A DNA stretch of 64,000 nucleotides from contig NEEC01000015.1 in the NCBI GenBank assembly GCA_002189035.1, positions 558,001 through 622,000 on the forward strand. Direction: 5' to 3'. The notes under the pieces are model-generated. The model did no database searches, was not told the origin of the DNA, and was given only the letters and a program-made list of their open reading frames with translations. Of this stretch, positions 35,822 to 46,005 are shown piece after piece (within the stretch, counting starts at the first letter, position 1; each line of letters opens with the position of its first letter). This stretch comes from Utricularia gibba. Taxonomy: Eukaryota > Streptophyta > Magnoliopsida > Lamiales > Lentibulariaceae. Position numbers and translations under genes: made by a program.

Positions 35822-37568
35822 ATGATGTGGATGATGGAATACGACGGCGGTGGTGGCGGCGGAGAGCTCAACCTTATCCCGGACCCCTTCTCCGGCCGCC
35901 GCGCTCTCCGCCCACTCATCCCAGCGTCCCCCACCCTCCACGGCGCTGACTTTCTGGCCCTAAATCACCATCTGGGTAAGCTGATTCAGACGAAAGCCTG
36001 CCGACGCTGTGCAGTCCCCCTTACGCGTTTTATGGTTTTCCATTTTGCAGCTATGGCGGAGCAGAGCAAGAGGGAGCTGATGAACCCACAGCAGGTGGTG
36101 GTGAGTTCGCGGTGGAACCCCACGCCGGAGCAGCTTCAGACACTGGAGGAACTCTATCGGCGGGGGACACGTACGCCCTCCGCCGAGCAAATCCAGCAGA
36201 TAACCGCGCAGCTCCGGCGGTACGGCAAAATAGAAGGGAAGAATGTATTTTACTGGTTTCAGAACCACAAGGCCAGAGAACGCCTAAAGCTGCGTCGTCA
36301 GCTCCATGAGCAGCAGCAGCAACAGCATTATCAGAAACTAATGCCACAGTCCCAAAAGACTAGTCCTTCAGAGAAAGGTTTGCAAAAAAAAAAAAGGTTG
36401 AAGAAGACCCTAAACAGGTTTCCACAATCTCTTCATTTTGTCTTTTTGTCCTTTGGATTTTGCAGAAAGAGAGCTGGTTGAAGTTGAACAGATAAAGAGC
36501 TGGGCGACTCCTACTAACTCAAGTACACTTGCGGAGGTTTCCTTCCTTATAACCTTCTTCTCTTTTATCTATTTTTCCCCATTTTTCTTTTCAATACCAC
36601 ATAAACTCACACAACTATCTCCATTATTTTTTGCATGGGGAAAGGGGAAGTGGGGACTATCTAGAGAAGGGTGATTTAAAAAAGTGGCCACTGTGATCTC
36701 ACTGTGTGATAAAAGTGGCCACCCTATGTGTAAAATTTTTGCCTTACTGTATGAGAGAGAAAGTGACAGTGGCCACTTTTCTAACTGACCCATCTAGAGA
36801 ATAGATAGGTTCAATTTGTACCTTGTTGTAGGTTAGGTCATAATTAGGGCATGATCAGAGATATTCTTGTTAGGGAAAGCAAAGCTGGACTTGTCCAAAT
36901 ATTTTTTTGCAGAGTAGATATAAAATAAAATAAAAAGAGAGAAAATCTCTTCATATCTTCCTTCCTCTCTGTCTGAGGTACCATTGCTGTGATACTTTCG
37001 TCTTGGTGTCTGAGCCTCCCTGCTTGCACATATTTATGCACATACCACAGAGGTGCAAGCGCCTGCTCAATATCCCAAGTCCTTATTTTGTACCCCATGG
37101 ACAATACACTGCTCAGACCAATTGTTGTAAGAAAACGGAACACGGATCAGACACAAACACCAGACAGACCCCTTGCTTCCCCTTCAGACTAACCTTTCAT
37201 TGCATCAGACATCGCAGGAAGGAGCCAAGGCTGCAGACAGAGAGCGCAAGCTGCAAGAGGGGTGGCTGCATTTCCACGACAACGATGTCCAGATACAACA
37301 ACAGCAGCAGCAGATGATGTACTTGTCGTGCTCCGCTAACTCCACAAGCCCTTGCTCCTCCGCTGGTGCGGTTGCTGTGCTTCCAGCGAAGCCTCTGGAC
37401 TTGATCACTATTCTCTCCACCAAGGAATTGGAAACCCTAGAGCTTTTTCCCCTTAACAGTGGGGTCCATACCGACGTGGAAGTCGACGGAGGCTGCGAAC
37501 GGGCGAGTCGTCCTCGGAGCCATCCCGGTCCGTACCAGTTCTTCGAGTTCCTTCCCTTGAAGAACTGA
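35822..37568 (+). CDS. WOX1: WUSCHEL-related homeobox protein WOX1
   Basis: Homeodomain transcription factor; WOX1/STENOFOLIA/MAEWEST proteins promote lateral-organ blade outgrowth as repressors. Exon 1 (35822-35975) encodes [14 protein letters not shown] and [13 protein letters not shown], matching the conserved MW-M-Y...R-LRPLIP start. Exon 2 (36051-36377) carries the homeodomain: [40 protein letters not shown], then [20 protein letters not shown], followed by a Gln-rich stretch. Exon 3 (36466-36536) gives [17 protein letters not shown]. The last exon (from 37209 or 37218) has [13 protein letters not shown], a glutamine run, the WUS box TLELFPL (about 37434-37454) and the WOX1-specific end FFEFLPLKN*. 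Both repression motifs are present. Either of two adjacent ATGs (35822, 35825) could start. The long third intron contains a palindromic element listed separately. Confidence 0.93.
36680..36780. mobile_element. Short inverted-repeat element in WOX1 intron 3 (MITE-like)
   Basis: AAAAGTGGCCACTGT at 36680-36694 and its exact reverse complement ACAGTGGCCACTTTT at 36766-36780 bound a 101-base segment. A third partial direct copy (AAAAGTGGCCAC) sits inside at 36711-36722. The ends could form a hairpin in WOX1 pre-mRNA. Size and structure fit a small MITE, but I see no clear target-site duplication and the superfamily is not recognisable. Confidence 0.45.
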
Positions 37569-38872
37569 TACACCTGTTAGCCAGTTATGCTTCAGGAAAT
37601 TTGTATGGTCTGAGAAAGGAGGTGGTGGATGGGCAAGCATGTATTAATTTACATTAACAAATTAAATAAGATTAGAGGTGCGTTTTCATCCGGTAGCAGG
37701 TGAGACTATGTTATCAAAAAACTAATGTATTGGAAGACATGATTATAGATTAACTTTACTATATACTGAATAATTAATAATACTATAGAGAATCTGAATC
37801 AATAATAAGTATCTCTTCCCACCAAGTGTGAACAATGCATGAGATACGTTAAATCAATTCGTCATACTTTGGTTGAATGCAACGAGATAAAAACTTTCTG
37901 GAACCATTTAGAAAGATGATATGATAACAATTTACTTAATCAATTGAATCAATCGGAGATCTAGAAATAATCACAACGTATTACATAAATAATGCTAGTT
38001 AAAAAAACTGCAAAGATCATCTCGTACGTTATACTGTAAATTATTTAGAATCAAGGTAGTGAGAAAAATTTCAAATAAGTTGGAGAATTATCATCAGAAC
38101 TATTAAAAAAGTACAATTTTTGAGATAATAATGAATACAAATAGGAGTATCAAATATATTTAGAAGATTAAGTTGGTATGAGAAAATATATAATGTATTA
38201 AATGCTCTACGAAATTGTATAAAATAAATATTATTTAAAATTTACAATTATTAAAAATTGTATAATTGTTTTATTTATAAAAATAAAAATATATTACCAA
38301 AGTATTAGATTTTTTTAGAGAAACAATAATAGTAATATTTTTATCGAAAATTATTAATTATTATTGAAAATGTTTAGTAAATGAACATTTTCCGGAAAAA
38401 GCATAAATAAATAAATAAATGATTAGCTTCCGTCTGCAAGCGAGATGGTTTGTTTGTTAACGGGTAGTCTCGTGGAATCCGACTTCTCCATCTCCGATTG
38501 GCCTGCTCTAACCCAGAGCAAATCACGGGTCAAGGATTTGGATTTTTTTCGGCAGTGTTTCGTCTGCGTTGGATTCCATAATCGTTATCCAAGTCGAGGG
38601 GCTCACGTTTAGGAAATCAGCAATTCGTTTATTTTAATGCTGCTTCTCGCTACCCTGTCACTTCTATCTGGTTCGTGTTTTTTTCTGTTTCTGGTAGCCA
38701 ATTGCGCTATGTTCTTTTTCTTCGTTGATTTGGCCTCCAATTTTTTTTGTCGCTATTACGTGGGCGTGGTAGATTTTGGTCCGTTTGTTAGGGAATGAAA
38801 TGCTAACGAGGATTGCCTTTTTGATGCAGTGAATAGTGCTGGATTTTACCCATAGAAATTACATGGGTTAGT
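37569..38872. other. Intergenic region, WOX1 to PTH2
   Basis: About 1.3 kb. It contains WOX1 3' UTR, a retroelement relic (37812-37919, listed separately), and an AT-rich stretch (38050-38430) without coding potential. From about 38440 base composition shifts and probably marks the PTH2 promoter and 5' UTR, with a leader intron ending near 38829 (GATGCAG). Confidence 0.55.
37812..37919 (+). mobile_element. Relic of a non-LTR retrotransposon (zf-RVT fragment)
   Basis: One frame reads TKCEQCMRYVKSIRHTLVEC then NEIKTFWNHL. This is the C-x2-C ... H-x4-C and F/W-x2-L layout of the zinc-binding domain at the C-terminus of plant LINE reverse transcriptases (zf-RVT). Stops follow immediately and no reverse transcriptase domain survives nearby, so it is an old fragment. 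The match rests on motif layout only. Confidence 0.45.
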
Positions 38873-40446
38873 ATGTTTTTAACTGCTGCTGCTTGTTTGG
38901 TCGTGGGATACTTGGTCGGGGCTCATCTTTCTTCCCATGTTCTACGTAGACGCCCCAAAGAAATTGGCGTTGATAACAGTGAAAAGAAAAAGGATAGCGG
39001 TGTTAAACAACCTCTGCAGGTTGAACAGCTTGCTGAGGTTCTCGAAGACTATAAAATGGTAAACCTGTGGTTTTGTTTTTTCTTACAGAAAGTTATGATC
39101 CTGAGGATGATGAGGCAGACTACTTCAAAGTTTGATCTGGATGCAGGTATTGGTAGTGAGAAATGATCTCAAGATGGGGAAAGGAAAGATTGCTGCCCAA
39201 TGCAGGTATGGTTATTTGAATCGAGTTTAGTATTTCCTTAGTACGTAAATCTCGGTCTAAAAAAAGATTGACTCATTCGTCAAAACGGTAGGTAATTTGC
39301 ATCATTGTGAGTGCATTTCATACTGAAATTCATTGTCCTGACTTTTAGTAAATTTCCTTATTCTGTTCCTAGCCATGCAACATTGGGTCTATACAAAAAG
39401 CTTGTAAAACGTGCACCAAAATCTTTGTCAAGGTACTCTAAATTTTAAATGTTTTAACTGCATCTTCAGGTTCTTTTAAGAATTTATAAAGGGCATACAT
39501 GCTTAATTTTGATGCAGATGGGAAATGTGCGGGCAGGTTAAAGTTGTCGTGAAAATTGAGAGTGAAGACGACATGCTCATTTTGCAGGTGGAAAAAAATG
39601 GAAGATAATTACGGAAACTTTCGTGTTCCTTTCTTTCCAATAGTTAGCTTTATGGCATTAGATGTGTCGATGAAAATTGAGTGTTGGATTAGCTCACCCA
39701 ACTACCCAGAATCATAGACATTTAAAGTAACCTATACTATCTTTCTCAACTTCAACCTTTTATCCTCACGGAAAATTGAGTTTTTTGGATTGGTTCATCC
39801 AGCTACCCAGAATCATAGACAGTTGAAGTAACCTTTAATGAACTGTCTTTCTGAACTTCAACTTTTTATCCTCATGTGAGATGTGAATTCATGCATACTA
39901 CATTACTGATATTTGTTTAATTATTTTTCGCTACTCTTGCAGGAGAGAGCAACATCACTTAATTTGCCTACACATGTTACAATAGACGCAGGGAGGACGC
40001 AGATTGCTCCAAGTTCGTGTCATCACTTTATGAAGCAGATTGTAGTTACTTTCGATTAAGTTCATTATAATCCCTGCATCATCTTAGATGAAACTTTTAC
40101 GTTGCTAAGCAAGCTTCTATTTGTCATTTGCCTCAACTTGAATGTTTTGGGAGTCCTATATGATACCTTTTGCCTAACTGACTTACCCCTTCCGCATATT
40201 GCCCTTGTGGACACTGCTTTTTCCTTGGATGGCGTCCGTTTGAATTTATCCTTTTTTTTTTCTTCCAGATTCAAGGACTGTCATGGCAATCCTAGGTGAG
40301 GGTCTCATATCTCTTGGAATTTTTCTATTTCAATTTTCAGTTTTCGGTTCTACAATCAATTCCTCTCTCATGTTTGATGTGCCGGCCATGGTTCAGGACC
40401 TGCTGAACTTGTTGATGATGTAACCGGAGGATTGAAGCTTTTGTAG
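38873..40446 (+). CDS. PTH2: Peptidyl-tRNA hydrolase 2 (PTH2 family)
   Basis: Cleaves peptidyl-tRNA released prematurely from ribosomes; the archaeal/eukaryotic PTH2 fold. Exons: 38873-39058 (an N-terminal hydrophobic anchor MFLTAAACLVVGYLVGAHL followed by a charged linker and AEVLEDYKM); 39147-39204 (VLVVRNDLKMGKGKIAAQC); 39373-39432 (SHATLGLYKKLVKRAPKSLS); 39518-39587 (RWEMCGQVKVVVKIESEDDM); 39943-40010 (ERATSLNLPTHVTIDAGRTQ); then NSRTVMAIL and GPAELVDDVTGGLKLL*. The conserved K-GK-AAQC-HA, DAGRTQ and VTG.LKLL motifs are all present. The N-terminal transmembrane segment suggests a membrane-attached form, as in mitochondrial Bit1-type proteins. A spliceable stretch at about 39090-39130 could be an alternative exon. 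Confidence 0.93.
39672..39876. repeat. ~99-bp tandem duplication in a PTH2 intron
   Basis: Two adjacent copies starting GAAAATTGAG at 39672 and 39771 share CTACCCAGAATCATAGACA and TTTTTATCCTCA-type blocks, with a few substitutions and a small insertion in the second copy. It lies wholly within the intron between the LILQ and ERATS exons. Confidence 0.8.
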
Positions 40447-40932
40447 ATGAAGTTTCTCCATCATGTTCAGCACCATCCACCAACATGGATGCTTTGCAAA
40501 AGGTATGATGAATCAAGATGGAAGCTGCTGTTCAGGTTTTGCTGCCTCTTTAATGCAACCAGCATCTGAAAACGCGGGAAGAGAACAGAATAGCTGTGGC
40601 ATGAATTCCTCATTTTTTACTCTTATTGGCTACATCCAGATGCCTGCTGCTCTCGGCTTCCGTTTCTCTTCATATCGGGTTCTGGACATGTAATATTGAT
40701 TCAAACTAATGCTACTCTTCAACCGTCTTCTTACAAGTTTACGGTTCTTCTATAGAACCAACACTTCTACTTCTACTAACGTGTTGCGTACCCCCGTATT
40801 GGGTGCGCGATGCACCGAAGGGGAAGGCCCGCGTACCCATAACCATTGCGCAAGTTGCGCACCTCTTTCAAAGGGAATACGGTTTCCTCTGGATAAAAAG
40901 GCGGTACTCGGGAAAACTGGATAGACGAAAGC
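40447..40932. other. Spacer between PTH2 and the CHORD-like gene
   Basis: PTH2 3' UTR then the promoter and leader of the next gene. It includes the near-perfect palindrome TGCGCAAGTTGCGCA at 40847-40861 and GGTGCGCGATGCACC near 40802, GC-rich compared with the surroundings. No gene is supported. Confidence 0.5.
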
Positions 40933-41716
40933 ATGAGTAACGATCGCGGAGAGCGGGAGGTGAACGGAGTGCAAGAAGGTCGTAAGCTGTGCAAACGGTG
41001 CAAGCAGCTTTTCTTGCCGGCTTCCAATACTCCGGCGTCCTGCCGCTTTCACCCCTCTTTCTATGTCTGTCGCCGCCACGATGATCAGAAAAGGTACTCC
41101 TTGTTTTGGGATTTTGTTTATCCGGTCTCGATTCTTGTCAAGATTGTTCGCCTAAAGATCATGATGTTTCTGGATCCTCGAGGATCAGGGATAAGCCCAG
41201 AAAAATTTTCGATTGTTCCTAAGAATCACCTGCACCTTTTCCCCCCTTTCAGTGACACAATTGCATTCGATAACATATGGGTGTCCGCTATCTGTTCTTT
41301 TCATCAGATGCAATAATTCATTGTTCCATTTACAACATTCTTGTGTACTTATAACCATGCCGTTCATCATTCCGAAATAGTCTCCTTTCACTTGAAGAAG
41401 AAAATTGTAATGTGTTGTGACCTTGTTAGACCGCTGCAAAAACCTTTTCATGTGTAGCTACAGTTGCCTTAGACCGTGGTTAAGAGCTTTCCAATCTGAA
41501 TACTTTGCCTACACAATATGCGAGGTGTGAACACTGATTGAAGTGTTGGGATTGCATGTTTAAGCGATTGTCATCTCTTCTTGTGAAAAAAGGTACTATG
41601 AACTGGGACCAGATGATCCTCCTTATGCTGCTAAATTCTACGACTGTTGCGGTGCTGAGGATGCGGATGCGCCGGGCTGCACTACCAGTTCTCACCTGTC
41701 GTATGATGATCAGTAA
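40933..41716 (+). CDS. Small CHORD-like Cys/His protein, 94 residues
   Basis: Two exons (40933-41093 and 41593-41716) join in frame (phase 2) to give a 94-residue protein. It has a charged N-terminus, then CKRCKQLFLPASN, SCRFHPSFYVCRRHDDQKRY, a DPPYAAKFYDCCGAED core and PGCTTSSHLSYDDQ*. The Cys/His order C-x2-C ... C-x2-H-P ... CC ... C-x4-H matches the zinc-ligand layout of a CHORD domain (as in RAR1), suggesting one or two zinc ions. I recall similar small plant proteins of unknown function. Neither a signal peptide nor a membrane segment is visible. Splice sites are canonical and the two exons show the same conservation style, so this is a real gene; the biochemical role is unknown. Confidence 0.72.
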
Positions 41717-44700
41717 CAACGATGAAGTGCAACTGGTTTACATATTTCCTTTTGGGTTTTGTAGCAGCTGCCTCAGTATGTAATGTACAGTACATACCTG
41801 CGAATAAGATATCAATGTAATGACTAAGCGCCTCCTTTTGCGTTGTCTTTGCTCAGCAATAATTGAAAGTTTATTAAAATTAACAAATATTCATTAAATA
41901 ATATTTGACCCCTGTATTTACTATTGGGCCAGCATTTGTAGCACTAGAAAGCCCATATTGGGCCAGTAGTCGCGCGTCAAAATATCTAATTGGGATTTGG
42001 GCCTGGGCGTCCAACGCGTTTGAGATGGCGGAAGAATGGCGGTCTCTCGAGGATTACGAGGAGGCTGCGAAGATCCGTATCGCGGCGTATCTCCCGGCGG
42101 ATCGTCACCGATTCGCGCTCCAATTAATGCTCTTCCGGCCGCCGTAGGCGATTATCAATTCAAGGCTGGTGAGCTTCACGTGATCGAAGGAGGCTGTATT
42201 TTTGACTGGCTTATACTTTGTGGATTCTAAGCTAATATTGATGTTCCCTATAGAGTGTCGCGAAGCGAGTGAAACTGGGAAATACGATGCGGTATATGGA
42301 GGTATTCAGGTAGGTGTGATGTTTGTTCTTCGTTCCTCCGCCGGTCCAGTTCTCTAAATGCGGTTCTGAAAAGAGTCTAATCGAACGTTTTGGTGAGATT
42401 TCGAGGGATAAGTTTTTTCTGTGTTTTTGTTTCTTAGGTTTTATCATAGCTCTCACTTTGTTAAGCAATTTGCTGCGTGATGTGTTGATTCTTTCCCCAG
42501 TTACGTCGGTTGAAATATAGATCGGATTCTTTTTGGTGTTATTTCTTTTTAGAAGCTAGAGGAAGATCTGTAATGCAACCACAACGGTACAGGTGAGTTG
42601 TTGCTAGACTTGGGGAAGGCAGCGACGTGATTGTCTCAATTTCATGAGGATTCCATGACAAGGCGGCGTTAATATTCATGAGACCATGAACTCCGGTCGG
42701 TGATACAGATGCAATCTTTATGGTCGCTCTTCGTCCTTGACCTTAATTCTCAGGTACTATCCGTGAGCTAGCATGCCAGAGGTTCGTATATGCCTGATTT
42801 TTTTTTTTTAGTTCAATTTGTCGCTGATTTCCGTGTTTTTTGCGCTGGCGACGGTCATGAAGCTGCAATCGGCAGCGGCTGTTTCTTTTTCAGGAAAACA
42901 AATACGTGTTTTCCGTTGCTGTTGGATCTCCAATGAAATTCACGATCCGCATGCGTAACCTTTAGAAACCTGTGGGGTTGCTCTTCTTGCGGATCTGGTG
43001 AGAAGCTTCCACCGTCTTTCGACTTGCATTACTGTCGAAACGGCTTCGAAGTTTTCAAGCGAAGGACAGGCATTTTCCATCGCTTTTGGCTGCAGCTTTC
43101 CATAAACGATCGATTGCCTCCTCCCTGCCATCTGGTGAATCCCCGATCTCACAAACATAAAGCAGAACCCCTCCTCTTTTACTCCCTCTTGTCGTCGATC
43201 ACCATGAAAATCTTCCTGACATCACTACCTCTCAACTCTTCCCCTATCTTAAAGTGGTAATCTCGTTTCTCCTCCCAACATGTCTCGCTGTTAAATGCGT
43301 TCCGAAGAATAGGATTGAGGGATTTTTTTTTGTCTAATTTTCTTATTTTCTGATTTGTGCTTACTTCACTAATTGTTGCTACAATTCTCAGATGTTCGGA
43401 GTGTCTGAATCGGCAATAGACTGATGATATTCCCCTGGATTCCGGCAACGTGGAGGGACTCAGGAGACCGCAACCAGAGGTGCCTCTTAATCTGCGGCCA
43501 ATCGTAAATGCCTTCTAAAATTAAGCTGACGGTAAAATGAATCAGTTATCAACACGATGATTCACGGCAGCTCTTCAGATGTTTTGACTCATGCTTTTTG
43601 ATCCAGGCGGGTTGAAATAATTCGTGTTGTGACAGGTGCTAAGGGGAAAATGAATGTTGCGCTTTGAATGGATCATTCTCCAGAGGTTTCTTATGTGCTG
43701 AGTAAGTAGTGAATATGCACATTAGTATTAACAAATTTAAAATCGTGCTCATTAGTATAGGATATATCGTTTATTTGGCTATTAAATTAACTTGAACTAG
43801 TTTCTGGTGTCTCCATAATTAGATTCATTGACTATACAGAAATAAGATCACTGTGACTAAGGTTGTGTTCTGCACAATCTTTGGAAAGAAATGTGGGAGA
43901 AGAATTACAAGTAAAATAAAATGAAGTTGTGTAATTTTATAAATATAATGGAAAAATGGTAATTTGTAATATGTATATTAACATACAAATTATACTTTTA
44001 CTTTTTTATACATTTAAATTCAAACAATTAGATTGTATTAGACAAATGTAAAATAAGAAAATAACGTTCAAGATTTGTCGCTCAAATAGAATAAAAGACA
44101 ATTGATATTGTACATTTCAAGTTAAGATAACATGTAATATATTTATAATTTACACAAATTTTATAAGAAAATTCGATCTCTATTTCACAAAAGGTATCAC
44201 ATGTAAAGAACGTTACGGCACATTGTGTAGGTCGGATAGGCCCCTTAAATGGCGCAGTAAATAAGCTTATTGCTGAATCACGGGCCATCATAATATCTTA
44301 AAGACCAGCATAATAAAGCTAAAGTTGTATTGTGGAATACCTAACGGACCCAAAACGGCCGATATTGGTCCATTAAATGAGCAACATGAACAATGGTGCT
44401 GGACTTGTGATTTTGCCATTTGAAATGGATTTAGCCGGATCCCTACCGGATTCGCATACATGCATAAATAAAAAAACAGGTGAAAACCAAAACGAACCGA
44501 AACGCGTCGCAACTACGGGACGACATCCTATTATTACGGTGAACTTTTTCTGAGTCTTGGTTTTGTTAGAAAGGCGAAATCATGACTTCCACTTTTTGTA
44601 TTTGCCAGAAAAGCACATAGCAAGAGTAAATCATCACACGGAAGAACATAGACCACTTTCCTATGAATCAAGGAACTCCCGGAAACAAAACAATCATGCC

Positions 44701-46005
44701 AAGCACTCCATTTTGACATCTCACTACACAAAATGGAAACCTACGGTTTACTAGTGATTTCTACCATGGGATTCGCATCAGTGTTCATTTTCAATTCTAG
44801 TCTCACAATCAGCATAATATATTATATCAGATTTAAGAAACAAATAGAGTAACATTTTCAGACATCTATATTTTAATTTCTTTGGCTTCTATACTTCTGA
44901 CTACTCATGGCAAATAAACGCATAAATTCATGTGAAATAACATCCACTTCATGGCGAAGAGGTACATAAAATGATTATTCGGCATTCGGTAAGAGGTAGC
45001 ATACCTTATTCGCCGAGTAACATATACTTTTCTCACTTGCATCACACCAGTCAAGCTGATGCAACAGGGTAGAGGCTGAAATCAGGTGCCAGGGCTCCCA
45101 AGAAGCCTTCGATGAATGGATACACCAATAGATTACCAATTGAGACACTCAATGACTCCTGCTAAATGGAAAGATAAAACCCTTTAGAACTCCTAAGATT
45201 GATCTTCACGATTAACAATACGTGAGACATTCGGATATAAATCATAAATGGTGGACCTAAATTCTCTAGAAGAGAGCACTAACCAGCAAAATTCTTACGC
45301 TGGCATTCTAACAATTCCTTGGGCTTATCATCAATAATACCGCCATATATTGGTGAGTCTTCTAGACAAGAAACACGATACTCGGACTAGAGATTGTAGG
45401 CACTAGGACAGCTAATTAAAGCCAAATGTCTGCAACCACAGGTATGTTTGTTGCAAGAGACTGATAGATTCATAATCACAGCAACTAGAAAACCAGATAC
45501 GTATTCTGCGCAGAACTAAAGGCACTTCGAAAGCACATGGAAAGCCAATGCTGGTGCTAGTTTGACAAGGTATTAGAAATTACTCGTACAATATATATTA
45601 GCAATTTATCTTAACATAAATGGCTCCTTTAAAGTTCAGAACGTGTGAACGGCATACATCGAAGCAGGCGTATACCACAAACTTCATAAACGTAAACATA
45701 AGTTCACAAAACGTAGCAATTGACCTTCGGCGAGGTACCCAAGCAGATCGGGATATTTCCTGCGAATTGTGCACAAATACGTCATCAATTTGAGCCTTCA
45801 GGCGATGGAGTCGTGCATCCGCGCCCAGTTCACTGTTACGAGGGTCACTTCCCAGTACTTACCATCTATTTATATTTATAAAGAAATGGAAAAAAATAAT
45901 AGAGAGTAAATTTAGAAAATTGACAAAAATTCTGTAGGTTGAACCCTGGCTTGAGTTCGAGTTCTTAAACCCTTTGGCGTTCGGCGCTTATTGATTCTGC
46001 TGGCA
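41717..46005. other. 4.3 kb region with little coding evidence
   Basis: Apart from the doubtful small gene at 42025-42566 I find no convincing gene. The stretch 42.6-43.6 kb has moderate GC and short splice-like fragments, perhaps a non-coding transcript. From 43.7 to 44.3 kb it is AT-rich. Minus-strand fragments with coding-like composition at about 45000-45110, 45290-45395 and 45750-45865 do not join into one open frame. A TATAAATATAAATA-like motif near 45865-45885 on the minus strand could be a promoter opposite mtSSB. Confidence 0.45.
42025..42566 (+). CDS. Doubtful small gene, unknown
   Basis: Two overlapping frames start here. Frame one gives MAEEWRSLEDYEEAAKIRIA and stops after 40 codons at 42147. 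Frame two, from 42036, gives MAVSRGLRGGCEDPYRG then INALPAAVGDYQFKA, and splices in frame to ECREASETGKYDAVYGGIQ (about 42254-42310) and KLEEDL* (about 42553-42570), with canonical GT-AG edges. The spliced product would be about 70 residues. I recognise no domain. It could be a small gene, a uORF-bearing transcript or a decayed gene in which a frameshift split one original frame. Confidence 0.3.

Noticed and set aside
43415-43535. TGATGAT and CTGA boxes resembling a C/D snoRNA
   Set aside because: The flanking bases do not form a terminal stem and no credible D'/C' pair or rRNA guide was found by eye.
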